9,095 nt of DNA, from contig JBCCTV010000131.1 of NCBI GenBank assembly GCA_039197915.1, forward strand, positions 1 to 9,095, read 5' to 3'. Position numbers and translations under genes: made by a program. This DNA is from JAJFFW01 sp039197915. Its GTDB lineage: Bacteria; Pseudomonadota; Alphaproteobacteria; Caulobacterales; Parvularculaceae. The stretch's first letter is position 1; every line of letters begins with the position of its first letter. The notes beneath the pieces were generated by a model. It was not told the origin of the DNA. It was given only the letters and a program-made list of their open reading frames with translations, and ran no database searches. Positions 1 to 5,890 of this stretch are shown piece by piece.

Positions 1-394
1 GCCGGCGCGGACCTTCCGAGCGGCGCTGTTCGGCAATAACGCTTTTGTGTTCCGCGCCGTGGCCGACGCCGAGGATGAGGACCGCAAGATTCAAGTGATT
101 GGCTACGCTATCTCCCATGACAGCTTTTCAACTGACGATGGCCAGAGGGGCATGTATTTGGCCGACCTCTTCGTTGAAGAGGCCTGGCGGCGCGAAGGGG
201 CCGGGCGCGCCCTCATTGAAGCAGTCTCCAAGCGGGCGCGCCAACGGGGCGCTACGCATCTCTGGTGGACGTCGCTTTCGCAGAACTATCAGGCGCGGCG
301 TTTCTATAAGCGGCTGGGCGCTACGGACCACCCGGTGCACGCCCACGCGATCGATGGACCGGCATTCGATAGGTTTTCATCGAAACGGCGCTAG
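1..394 (+). CDS. GNAT family N-acetyltransferase, 3' part
   Basis: This is the C-terminal 130 residues of a GNAT acetyltransferase, which would move an acetyl group from acetyl-CoA to an unknown amine. The reading frame is open from base 2, so the gene begins before the window. The GTG at 47 is only an internal codon, because the 15 residues before it fit the fold (FRAALFGNNAFVFRAVADAE). Visible GNAT elements are the beta-4 strand (YLADLFVEEAWR), the acetyl-CoA pyrophosphate loop RREGAGRAL in the R/Q-x-x-G-x-G/A pattern, and the C-terminal NYQARRFYKRLGA segment typical of motif B. The family is clear but the substrate is not. The gene is convergent with purC, its stop lying eight bases from the purC stop, so nothing suggests a link to purine synthesis. 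Confidence 0.9.
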   Translation, partial: PARTFRAALFGNNAFVFRAVADAEDEDRKIQVIGYAISHDSFSTDDGQRGMYLADLFVEEAWRREGAGRALIEAVSKRARQRGATHLWWTSLSQNYQARRFYKRLGATDHPVHAHAIDGPAFDRFSSKRR

Positions 395-402
395 GGCCGG
401 CG

Positions 403-1182
403 TCAGCCCGCTTCGTTGTCGCTCACAAGAACGGGTCCAGACGCGCCGGATACGCCCGCGTCACGCAGGACGCCAAGCCTGCGCGCGACCTCGCGATAGG
501 CTTCAACCACGTCGCCCATGTCCTTGCGGAAACGGTCCTTATCGAGGCAATCCCCCGATTCCATATCCCAAAGGCGACAGGAGTCCGGACTGATTTCGTC
601 AGCAAGGATCAGGCGCACGAGATCGCCGTCGAACTGCCGACCGAACTCCACTTTGAAGTCAACAAGTCTGATGCCGACGCCCATGAAAAGACCCGACAAG
701 AAATCGTTCACGCGTAGGGCGAGGGCCATCATGTCGTCGATCTCTTGGGGATTCGCCCAATTGAAGGCCGTAATATGCTCTTCCGAGACCATAGGGTCGT
801 TGAGCGCATCGTTCTTGTAATAGAATTCGATCACCGAGCGCGGCAGAGCGGAGCCATGCTCTAGCCCCAGGCGCTTGCCAAGTGAACCGGCCGCGTAATT
901 CCTGACGACAACCTCAAGGGGAATGATCTCCACGTGCCGGACGAGCTGCTCACGCATGTTGATGCGGCGAATGAAATGGGTAGGAACGCCGACCTGCTCC
1001 ACACCCTGCATAATAAACTCGGAGATTCGGTTGTTTAGGACGCCTTTGCCTTCGAGCACTTCATGCTTCTCGCCATTTCCGGCCGTGGCGTCGTCCTTGA
1101 AATACTGGATTAGGGTGCCAGGCTCCGGCCCTTCGAAAAGGATTTTCGCCTTCCCTTCATAGATTTGTTTGCGACGCGCCAT
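403..1182 (-). CDS. purC: Phosphoribosylaminoimidazole-succinocarboxamide synthase (SAICAR synthetase)
   Basis: PurC joins aspartate to CAIR using ATP, giving SAICAR in de novo purine synthesis in the cytosol. The 259-residue product is full length for the short bacterial form. The N-terminus MARRKQIYEGKAKILFEGPE (1-20) is the family's usual beginning. It is followed by KDDATAGN (29-36), GKGVLNNRISE (45-55), IPLEVVVRNYAAGS (87-100, first SAICAR signature), NDPMVSEEHI (128-137), LVDFKVEFG (173-181, second signature) and ADEISPDSCRLWD (194-206). I chose the ATG at 1180-1182 because homology starts there and AAGGG lies six bases upstream. The frame stays open upstream to 1344, but those 54 residues are low-complexity basic sequence unlike PurC. 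In many alphaproteobacteria purC is followed by purS and purQ. Here it is followed by a convergent acetyltransferase, so it appears monocistronic. It diverges from the zeta-subunit gene. Confidence 0.97.
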   Translation of the reverse strand: MARRKQIYEGKAKILFEGPEPGTLIQYFKDDATAGNGEKHEVLEGKGVLNNRISEFIMQGVEQVGVPTHFIRRINMREQLVRHVEIIPLEVVVRNYAAGSLGKRLGLEHGSALPRSVIEFYYKNDALNDPMVSEEHITAFNWANPQEIDDMMALALRVNDFLSGLFMGVGIRLVDFKVEFGRQFDGDLVRLILADEISPDSCRLWDMESGDCLDKDRFRKDMGDVVEAYREVARRLGVLRDAGVSGASGPVLVSDNEAG

Positions 1183-1188
1183 GCTTTG

Positions 1189-1193
1189 CCCTT
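1189..1193 (-). promoter_or_regulatory. purC ribosome binding site
   Basis: AAGGG on the minus strand, six bases before the ATG at 1182. It supports the short start over the in-frame extension that reaches 1344. Confidence 0.6.
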
Positions 1194-1260
1194 GTTCGTG
1201 ACCCAGCCTCTCGCCGTCGGCGTCTGCGGTCATTGTCAGCGTAATCCGGTGCGCCTTGAT

Positions 1261-1279
1261 TTTGCTGCGCCGCAACAAA
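1261..1279. promoter_or_regulatory. Imperfect dyad upstream of purC, possible operator
   Basis: TTTG-c-TGC-gcc-GCA-a-CAAA is a 19-base dyad with seven of eight arm positions paired. It lies about 80 bases before the purC start in the purC/zeta divergent gap. It does not match the enterobacterial PurR box. No clear sigma-70 promoter could be assigned beside it. A short dyad like this can arise by chance. Confidence 0.22.
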
Positions 1280-1357
1280 GCAAGCGAATTAAAATCCAAG
1301 CGAACCGCTTTTCTAGGCTTCGCCATGGGTGAATGGAAGCCCAAGGCGTCGACCTTT

Positions 1358-1392
1358 AGCGAGAGATATACAATCTTTCAGGGTATCTCGCT
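1358..1392. promoter_or_regulatory. Inverted repeat in purC/zeta divergent region
   Basis: The arms AGCGAGA (1358-1364) and TCTCGCT (1386-1392) are perfectly complementary over seven bases. They flank an AT-rich centre that includes TATACAAT at 1368-1375, which resembles a -10 element on the plus strand, with a poor -35 (TCGACC, 1349-1354). It may mark a promoter with an operator for one or both divergent genes. The rest of the 1183-1481 gap shows no convincing gene. Confidence 0.25.
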
Positions 1393-1468
1393 TCAAGCAT
1401 TGCCGGCTTTGGGCGTCGTTATTAGTGTTGCGTCGCGGGAGCTGGTTTTGTTGCTTCCGGCTAAGCGC

Positions 1469-1475
1469 GGAAAGG
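1469..1475 (+). promoter_or_regulatory. Ribosome binding site of the zeta-subunit gene
   Basis: GGAAAGG ends six bases before the ATG at 1482. It fixes that start against the in-frame upstream codon at 1329, whose extra 51 residues are not like the family. Confidence 0.7.
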
Positions 1476-1481
1476 TCGCAT

Positions 1482-1805
1482 ATGTCCAGTTTTGATGACC
1501 GTAAGGACAGTTTTGAAGCAAAATTTGCCCATGACGAGACGCTCCGTTTCAAAGCGGAGGCGCGTCGTAACAAGCTTTTGGGGCTTTGGGCCGCGGAACT
1601 CATGGGGCTAAGCGGTGATAAGGCGGAAGACTACGCCAAAACCGTGATCGTCGCCGACCTGGAGGAGGCCGGGGACGAAGATGTTTTCCGCAAGCTTCGA
1701 AAAGACCTCGACACGGCAGGCGTAGAGCAGTCGGACCATCAAATCCGCCGGCACATGGACGAGTTTTTGCGCCAGGCCGTCGACGAAATCCAAAACGAAA
1801 AATGA
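1482..1805 (+). CDS. DUF1476 protein, F1-ATPase inhibitor zeta subunit
   Basis: This 107-residue protein matches DUF1476, the family of the alphaproteobacterial zeta subunit that blocks ATP hydrolysis by the F1 motor, described in Paracoccus denitrificans. The opening MSSFDDRKDSFEAKFAHDE (1-19) corresponds to the N-terminal inhibitory segment. The body carries the conserved LRFKAEARRNKLLGLWAAE (21-39), GDEDVFRKLRKDLD (64-77) and SDHQIRRHMDE (84-94) blocks. The predicted structure is all helical, with no signal peptide or membrane segment, so it should act in the cytoplasm on F1. It is divergent from purC, a neighbour it is commonly seen beside in alphaproteobacteria. This is the main taxonomic clue in the window. 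The family assignment is secure. Inhibitory strength varies between species and cannot be read here. Confidence 0.93.
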   Translation: MSSFDDRKDSFEAKFAHDETLRFKAEARRNKLLGLWAAELMGLSGDKAEDYAKTVIVADLEEAGDEDVFRKLRKDLDTAGVEQSDHQIRRHMDEFLRQAVDEIQNEK

Positions 1806-1810
1806 ATTTG

Positions 1811-1836
1811 AGGGCGTGCGCTTTGAGGCCCGCCCT
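1811..1836. terminator. GC-rich inverted repeat between convergent genes
   Basis: AGGGCG (1811-1816) and CGCCCT (1831-1836) can form a six-base stem with a 14-base loop, just after the zeta-subunit stop. On the minus strand it is followed by CAAATTCATTTTTC, a weak T-rich run. On the plus strand the T content is poor. It may act as a shared terminator for the zeta gene and the convergent membrane gene. The long loop keeps confidence low. Confidence 0.35.
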
Positions 1837-1862
1837 GTTGGTCTGTCTAGCTTTTATACGGG

Positions 1863-2339
1863 TTAGCTGCGCCCAGAGTGCTTTGACTTCCCAGTCCTGA
1901 CCGCGATCGCCGATAAGCGCAGACCGGGCGCCGTTTGTCGCTGGTCGGCGACGAAACGACCGCCCTTTTGTTGGTCGTTTGCGTCGATGCCGAAAGTGAG
2001 GGCGGTAGCGGCGGCGATGAGCCCCCAAGTCGTGCTGACCCCGCCGAGCAAGAGGCAAAGCGCGAGGGGGCCGTTCGGTTCATTCATAATAAGGCTGCGG
2101 AGGCCCGTGATATCCATGCCGACGATCACGGCGACGAAGACAAATCCAGCCGCCGCGCCAGCAGCAGCATTGAGACCCAAAGCCCTCAGAACATCGCGCT
2201 CGCAGCGTTCGGCTTGGCTTTTAAAAGCGACGGTCTCGTATGGCTCGGCTGGCCGCACCGCTAGCCTATGGGAACGCCCAAGAAAGTTCTTTGGCGTCGC
2301 ATGCGGGTTTAACGTTCGTTGTTTGGTCACAGAAATCAC
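1863..2339 (-). CDS. Small two-helix membrane protein of unknown function
   Basis: This gene encodes 158 residues with two likely transmembrane helices, at about 56-75 (LNAAAGAAAGFVFVAVIVG) and 91-117 (PLALCLLLGG onward). They are joined by a short conserved-looking loop MDITGLRSLIMNEPNG (75-90). This pattern resembles a small, uncharacterised inner-membrane family that I recall from alphaproteobacteria, with a 'GL.tLI' loop between two helices. That match is from memory. The N-terminal 50 residues are hydrophilic and basic with no cleavable signal. The C-terminal 40 residues are polar. The start is the GTG at 2337-2339, the first start codon after an in-frame stop at 2352-2354, with GGA a few bases upstream. 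A GTG three codons later is also possible. No operon partner is visible. No function can be assigned. Confidence 0.7.
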   Translation of the reverse strand: MISVTKQRTLNPHATPKNFLGRSHRLAVRPAEPYETVAFKSQAERCERDVLRALGLNAAAGAAAGFVFVAVIVGMDITGLRSLIMNEPNGPLALCLLLGGVSTTWGLIAAATALTFGIDANDQQKGGRFVADQRQTAPGLRLSAIAVRTGKSKHSGRS

Positions 2340-2374
2340 CCCGTTTCCAAGCTAACGCCTTTAGCGCCGCGCGT

Positions 2375-2384
2375 TTACGCGTAA
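2375..2384. promoter_or_regulatory. 10-base perfect palindrome in divergent gap
   Basis: TTACGCGTAA is a perfect palindrome between the divergent membrane-protein and SDR genes, about 36 bases before the former and 100 before the latter. It could be an operator, such as a TetR-type half-site pair, but ten bases is within reach of chance. Confidence 0.25.
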
Positions 2385-2407
2385 CGCCCGGCGACCCGCA
2401 TTATTCT

Positions 2408-2434
2408 CCAGCAAATCGCTGCGGTTTGCGCTGG
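2408..2434. promoter_or_regulatory. Interrupted inverted repeat upstream of the SDR gene
   Basis: CCAGCAAA (2408-2415) pairs with TTTGC-gc-TGG (2425-2434), giving eight pairs with a two-base bulge around a nine-base loop. It sits 50 to 80 bases before the SDR start, in the right place for an operator or leader hairpin. No protein is known to bind it. Confidence 0.22.
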
Positions 2435-2474
2435 TCGTCAGCTGGCGTCGTGCTACCCAATACGCGAAGCGGTC

Positions 2475-2479
2475 AAAGG
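2475..2479 (+). promoter_or_regulatory. SDR ribosome binding site
   Basis: AAAGG lies six bases before the ATG at 2486. It selects this start over the in-frame codon at 2240, whose extra 82 residues do not resemble an SDR and overlap the divergent membrane gene. Confidence 0.65.
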
Positions 2480-2485
2480 TCGATC

Positions 2486-3259
2486 ATGGGACGAGTTGCA
2501 GGAAAAAAGGCGTTCATCACAGGCGCCGCGCAAGGGCTGGGTGCGTGTTTCGCACGCATGCTTGCTGCGGAGGGCGCAAAAATCGCGCTTACAGACATCA
2601 ATGACAAAGGGGCTGCCGAACAGGCGGAAATGATTAATGCCGACTATCCGGGCGCTGCGTGTTCGTTCAAACACGATGTGACGTCTCAGGATGATTGGCA
2701 GGAGGCGTTAGGCGGCGCCGCCGACGCGATGGGCGGCATTAGCATACTGATTAATAATGCGGGCGTTGGTAGCTTCGGCGACATCGAGACAGAAACGCTG
2801 GAAGCGTGGCGACGAACCCAAGAAATTGACGTCGACTCGATCTTTATCGGGACTAAGCTCGCGATGCCCTACTTAAAGAAAAGCCAGCCGGGCTCAATCA
2901 TTAATATTTCATCCGTTGCCGGCATGCTCGCAGACGCAAGGATGGTCTCTTACAATGCGGCGAAGGCGGCCGTTTGGATGATGACGAAATCCATCGCCCT
3001 GCATTGCGCGCGGTCGGGGTATGATATTCGCTGTAACTCTGTACACCCTGTATTTACCAGAACGCCGATCATCGACCCGATCGTCGCGATGGGCGGCGGC
3101 GGCGAAACCGGTGAAGCGAAGCTTGTCCGGCAGATACCGCTAAAACGTTTGGGCGAGCCAGAAGATGTTGGGTATTGCGTGCTCTACCTGGCGTCAGATG
3201 AAAGCCGATTTGTAACCGCTTCAGAATTTAAGATAGACGGTGGAATAACGGCGCAATAG
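2486..3259 (+). CDS. Short-chain dehydrogenase/reductase (classical SDR)
   Basis: This 257-residue cytosolic oxidoreductase should interconvert an alcohol and a ketone using NAD(H). The Rossmann motif T12-G-A-A-Q-G-L-G19 starts the first strand-turn. D37 at the end of the second strand (ALTDIND) favours NAD over NADP. D64-V65 follows the third strand, and N90-N91-A-G93 is present. The catalytic residues are S142 (or S143) in INISS, with Y156-N-A-A-K160. The conserved Asn of the helix-4 tetrad is replaced by D115 (QEIDVDSIF). C183-N-S-V-H187-P and the C-terminal IDGGI match a subgroup often annotated as glucose 1-dehydrogenase or 3-hydroxysteroid/cyclopentanol dehydrogenase-like. Those labels do not fix the substrate. 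The gene stands alone on its strand and ends in a hairpin. Family certain, substrate unknown. Confidence 0.94.
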   Translation: MGRVAGKKAFITGAAQGLGACFARMLAAEGAKIALTDINDKGAAEQAEMINADYPGAACSFKHDVTSQDDWQEALGGAADAMGGISILINNAGVGSFGDIETETLEAWRRTQEIDVDSIFIGTKLAMPYLKKSQPGSIINISSVAGMLADARMVSYNAAKAAVWMMTKSIALHCARSGYDIRCNSVHPVFTRTPIIDPIVAMGGGGETGEAKLVRQIPLKRLGEPEDVGYCVLYLASDESRFVTASEFKIDGGITAQ

Positions 3260-3286
3260 GGCCTTTAAGCTTGCGGTTCAGCACTT

Positions 3287-3318
3287 TCATGAAAGCAGCA
3301 CGATCGCTGCTTTCCTGA
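3287..3318. terminator. Strong hairpin between convergent SDR and reductase genes
   Basis: GAAAGCAGC (3291-3299) and GCTGCTTTC (3306-3314) form a perfect nine-base stem with a six-base loop. Three more pairs follow beyond one mismatch (TCA at 3287-3289 with TGA at 3316-3318). It begins 28 bases after the SDR stop. The T-run afterwards is weak (CATATTGTATCTTTA), so it is a likely but not classic intrinsic terminator. It could serve both converging units. Confidence 0.5.
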
Positions 3319-3397
3319 CATATTGTATCTTTACTGAATAAGGCTCGCGGTGTTGCTTTTCCGACGGCGCGTTCAAGGCAGACGAACTCAAAGCCGA

Positions 3398-5047
3398 TTA
3401 AACGTCGCTAATTGCCCGGTGAATATACTGGACGACGACGGACCCTTCGCCTACGCCGGACGCGACGCGCTTTACGGACCCTGAGCGTACGTCGCCGACC
3501 GCGTAGACCCTCGGCCAGCTTGTTTCATAAATCTCCGGCATTCGATCAAGCGACCACTTTGCTTTCACAAGCTCGATATTCTCGATCGCCGGACCCGTTT
3601 TAATAAAACCACGCGAGTCGCGCGCAACGCTTTCGGGCAACCATTCCGCACACGGCGCGGCCCCAATGAAGAGGAACACAAACGGCGTCTCCAAAGTTTT
3701 CGTTTCCGCGCCGCCCACTTTCACGGTGATTGAACGCAACCGCTCACTATCGCCATTAAAACCGTCGATCTCAGTTTCTGGATGCAGGTGAATATTCGCG
3801 GTTTCTTCAAGGCGGCGCACAAGATACTCAGACATTGTCTCGCGAATGTCCTTACGCCGATAAAGGACGTGCACCGCTTTTGCATTTTCGGAAAGGAACA
3901 CGGCCCCTTGGCCAGCCGAGTTGCCCGCGCCGACGATTGCGACTTCGGCGCCAGTGCAGAGCTGCGCTTCCATGGCTGTTGCGCCGTAATAAATTCCGCG
4001 TCCCCGGAATGTTTCAATATTGTCAATCGGCAGTTTGCGGTAATCAGCGCCGCTTGCGACCACAATCGCGCGTCCTTCAATTTCACGGCCATCGGTCAGC
4101 GACAGCTTATAAACGCCGTCGCAGTCTTCAAGGCGTTCCGCTTGCGCGGGGGCTGCAATCCGTGCGCCGAATTTTTGCGCTTGGACACTCGCGCGATCGG
4201 CCAATTCTCGGCCCGAAATGCCAGACGGGAAGCCGAGGTAATTCTCAATCTTTGAGCTTGTGCCCGCCTGACCGCCAGGGGCGCTTGAATCAAGTGTAAC
4301 AACGGACAAGCCTTCGGATGCGGCGTAAACAGATGCTGCCAGGCCGGCGGGGCCGGCGCCGACTACAATAACATCAGCGGTTGCATGATCCGGCAGAAGG
4401 TCGAGGCCCAAGGCTGCCGCCACTTCCGCGAGGCTCGGCCGGATCAGGCGCTCGTCTGCGCCTGCGACGACGATTGGCGTATCCTCCAACGTAAGCCCCA
4501 GTCGCTCTACAATCGACTGCGCCCGTGGATCAGCGTCTGCTTCAACCCAGTGGTGCGGAACCGCATGTTTGGTCAGCAAGTCCCGAATAGAAAATGCGTG
4601 TTGATCAAAAGCACGGCCAACCAAAACCACGCTTGCCGTGCCAGAGGCGCGCGCCCAGGCGCGCCTTGCGACAAACGCCTTGACGAGCGCATCCGAAAGC
4701 CCGGACCTTTCGACTAAGAGCCGTTGAAGGGAAGCATGGGAAATGTGCAGTACACGGCCGGCTTGTTCCATCCTGCCACGGATTAGCGCACGCGCTCCGG
4801 TGATCAGCGAGACATCCCCGGTGAATTGCCCGGGCTCAAGCCAGCCGACGCGTCGTTCCTCACCATTTTCGTTCAGGTAAACGTTTAGCCGACCGTCCAG
4901 CAAAACGCAGAGATCGACATTTTTATCGCCGATTTCGAAGAGGATTTCGCCAGTCTCGTGGCTCCGGATTTCGCCATATTCCGTTAACGATGCAATTTCC
5001 GCGTCGCTAAACCGGTAGTTCATATCAAGTTTTTGATCTTCGCTCAT
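3398..5047 (-). CDS. CNBD - Trx-fold-like - thioredoxin-reductase-like FAD oxidoreductase lacking the CxxC
   Basis: This is a 549-residue soluble fusion. Residues 10-125 resemble a cyclic-nucleotide-binding beta-roll (ETGEILFEIGD 31-41; PGQFTGDVSLITGAR 72-86). Residues 138-215 (VVLVGR, LLTKHAVPHHWVEAD, TPIVVAG) look like a thioredoxin/glutaredoxin fold without cysteines. Residues 225-549 are thioredoxin-reductase-like. That part has an FAD motif G230-A-G-P-A-G235, APGGQAGTSSKIENYLGFP (256-274), an NADPH motif G373-A-G-N-S-A378, basic residues R397, R398 and R402, and a C-terminal FAD motif YAVGDVR (515-521). Canonical TrxR has Y-C-A-T-C between the nucleotide domains. Here it is Y354-G355-A-T-A358, so both redox cysteines are gone and classical thioredoxin reduction is not expected. 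The protein may instead pass electrons to another acceptor or act as a sensor. AAAGG lies seven bases before the ATG. The gene follows the FkbM gene by 25 bases, probably in one transcript. The architecture is confident, the activity unknown. Confidence 0.92.
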   Translation of the reverse strand: MSEDQKLDMNYRFSDAEIASLTEYGEIRSHETGEILFEIGDKNVDLCVLLDGRLNVYLNENGEERRVGWLEPGQFTGDVSLITGARALIRGRMEQAGRVLHISHASLQRLLVERSGLSDALVKAFVARRAWARASGTASVVLVGRAFDQHAFSIRDLLTKHAVPHHWVEADADPRAQSIVERLGLTLEDTPIVVAGADERLIRPSLAEVAAALGLDLLPDHATADVIVVGAGPAGLAASVYAASEGLSVVTLDSSAPGGQAGTSSKIENYLGFPSGISGRELADRASVQAQKFGARIAAPAQAERLEDCDGVYKLSLTDGREIEGRAIVVASGADYRKLPIDNIETFRGRGIYYGATAMEAQLCTGAEVAIVGAGNSAGQGAVFLSENAKAVHVLYRRKDIRETMSEYLVRRLEETANIHLHPETEIDGFNGDSERLRSITVKVGGAETKTLETPFVFLFIGAAPCAEWLPESVARDSRGFIKTGPAIENIELVKAKWSLDRMPEIYETSWPRVYAVGDVRSGSVKRVASGVGEGSVVVQYIHRAISDV

Positions 5048-5054
5048 CTCCGGG

Positions 5055-5059
5055 CCTTT
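5055..5059 (-). promoter_or_regulatory. Ribosome binding site of the CNBD-reductase gene
   Basis: AAAGG on the minus strand, seven bases before the ATG at 5047, inside the 25-base gap after the FkbM stop. It favours M1 over M9 as the start. Confidence 0.6.
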
Positions 5060-5072
5060 CCACGGACCTAGT

Positions 5073-5885
5073 TTACCGACGGATGCCGTAAGTCATCCAC
5101 CGTGTGCCGACTTTTTCCTCGACAACGTCAAAGCCATAGTCTTTTAGGATTTTGTCACATGCATCGTGCGTTCGTTCGCCATTGCGTTCGGCGCCGGTAT
5201 CGAGGGCGATGACGCTTACCTTTGCAGCGGCGTCCCCGAGGCCCTCAAGTACTTCTGGTTCTGCCCCTTCGGCGTCGCATTTGATCAACGAAATGGCGCC
5301 TATTTTGTTTTCTTCAATGAAATCGTTGAGTCTGATCGCAGCAACCGTAATTTTTTCTTCACCATCAACAAACGCCGAGCTATCCGCGCGATCTGGGGCG
5401 AGGCCGAAGGATAGGAGGCCTGTTTCCTTCCAAGCGGCGACGCCATGCACGCTGACGTTTTGCAGCTCAGAAACATTCCTGCGCAAGCATTCGCGGACAA
5501 TCGGATCGGGCTCTAGGCACAGGACACGCGCGCCGTGCCGAGCGCCGATAAAAGCGAACTCGCCTGCGTTTGCGCCAATGTCGAGAACACTACTCTCTGG
5601 TGTCAGATGAACGTGTCGCCCGACGCCATACTCCTGCGCTAATCGATCAAGCCTTGCTTCCCAGCCATGCCGATATAGTTTCCAGCGCAGCGGCGACGCT
5701 GCGTGCACGTCCCGTTCGTCCGTATGAATAACAACGCATCTGTCCTCAGCCTGCCCATCTTTGCCGAGAAAAGGAGACAGGCGAACAGGTTTGTTTCCGT
5801 TTATAGAAAACGCGGCCAGAAAATCCTGACGCAAAAGTTTCATGCGCACAGAAAACGGTAAATTCATTAGGGGTCCGCGGGTCAT
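5073..5885 (-). CDS. FkbM family SAM-dependent methyltransferase
   Basis: This 270-residue class I methyltransferase belongs to the FkbM family, whose members O-methylate sugars, polyketides or other small molecules. The SAM-binding core shows motif I V100-L-D-I-G-A-N-A-G-E-F110, the ribose-binding acidic strand end LCLEPDP (122-128, E125), and the family motif IKCDAEGAEPEVLEG (201-215). The N-terminal SPLRWKLYRHGWEARLDRLAQEYG (64-87) is also typical. No signal peptide or membrane helix is seen, so it is cytosolic. The start is uncertain. The ATG at 5885 has only a distant GCAGGG, and ATGs at 5867 and 5843 have no better site. It is followed by the CNBD-reductase 25 bases on. No glycosyltransferases or polyketide genes are nearby, so the acceptor cannot be guessed. 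Family secure, substrate unknown. Confidence 0.9.
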   Translation of the reverse strand: MTRGPLMNLPFSVRMKLLRQDFLAAFSINGNKPVRLSPFLGKDGQAEDRCVVIHTDERDVHAASPLRWKLYRHGWEARLDRLAQEYGVGRHVHLTPESSVLDIGANAGEFAFIGARHGARVLCLEPDPIVRECLRRNVSELQNVSVHGVAAWKETGLLSFGLAPDRADSSAFVDGEEKITVAAIRLNDFIEENKIGAISLIKCDAEGAEPEVLEGLGDAAAKVSVIALDTGAERNGERTHDACDKILKDYGFDVVEEKVGTRWMTYGIRR

Positions 5886-5890
5886 CCGTT

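Noticed and set aside
1183..1344. 54-residue in-frame N-terminal extension of PurC
   Set aside because: PurC homology begins exactly at the ATG at 1182, which has an AAGGG site. The extension is basic, unlike the family, and would overlap regulatory sequence.
1329..1481. 51-residue upstream extension of the zeta subunit
   Set aside because: The ATG at 1482 has a GGAAAGG site and a family-typical N-terminus. The upstream residues are Arg/Cys-rich and unlike DUF1476.
3336..3401. Short plus-strand tail translating to AFKADELKAD before a stop, possibly the remnant of a lost gene
   Set aside because: Only about 20 codons, preceded by an in-frame stop and overlapping the reductase stop. Too short to separate from chance.
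3782..4299. Two overlapping plus-strand frames of about 155 codons opposite the reductase gene
   Set aside because: They are antisense shadows of a well-supported gene, rich in Arg, Cys and Pro with no recognisable motifs.
5152..5610. 152-codon plus-strand frame opposite the FkbM gene
   Set aside because: Ser/Arg/Pro-rich antisense shadow. The FkbM motifs on the minus strand are clear.
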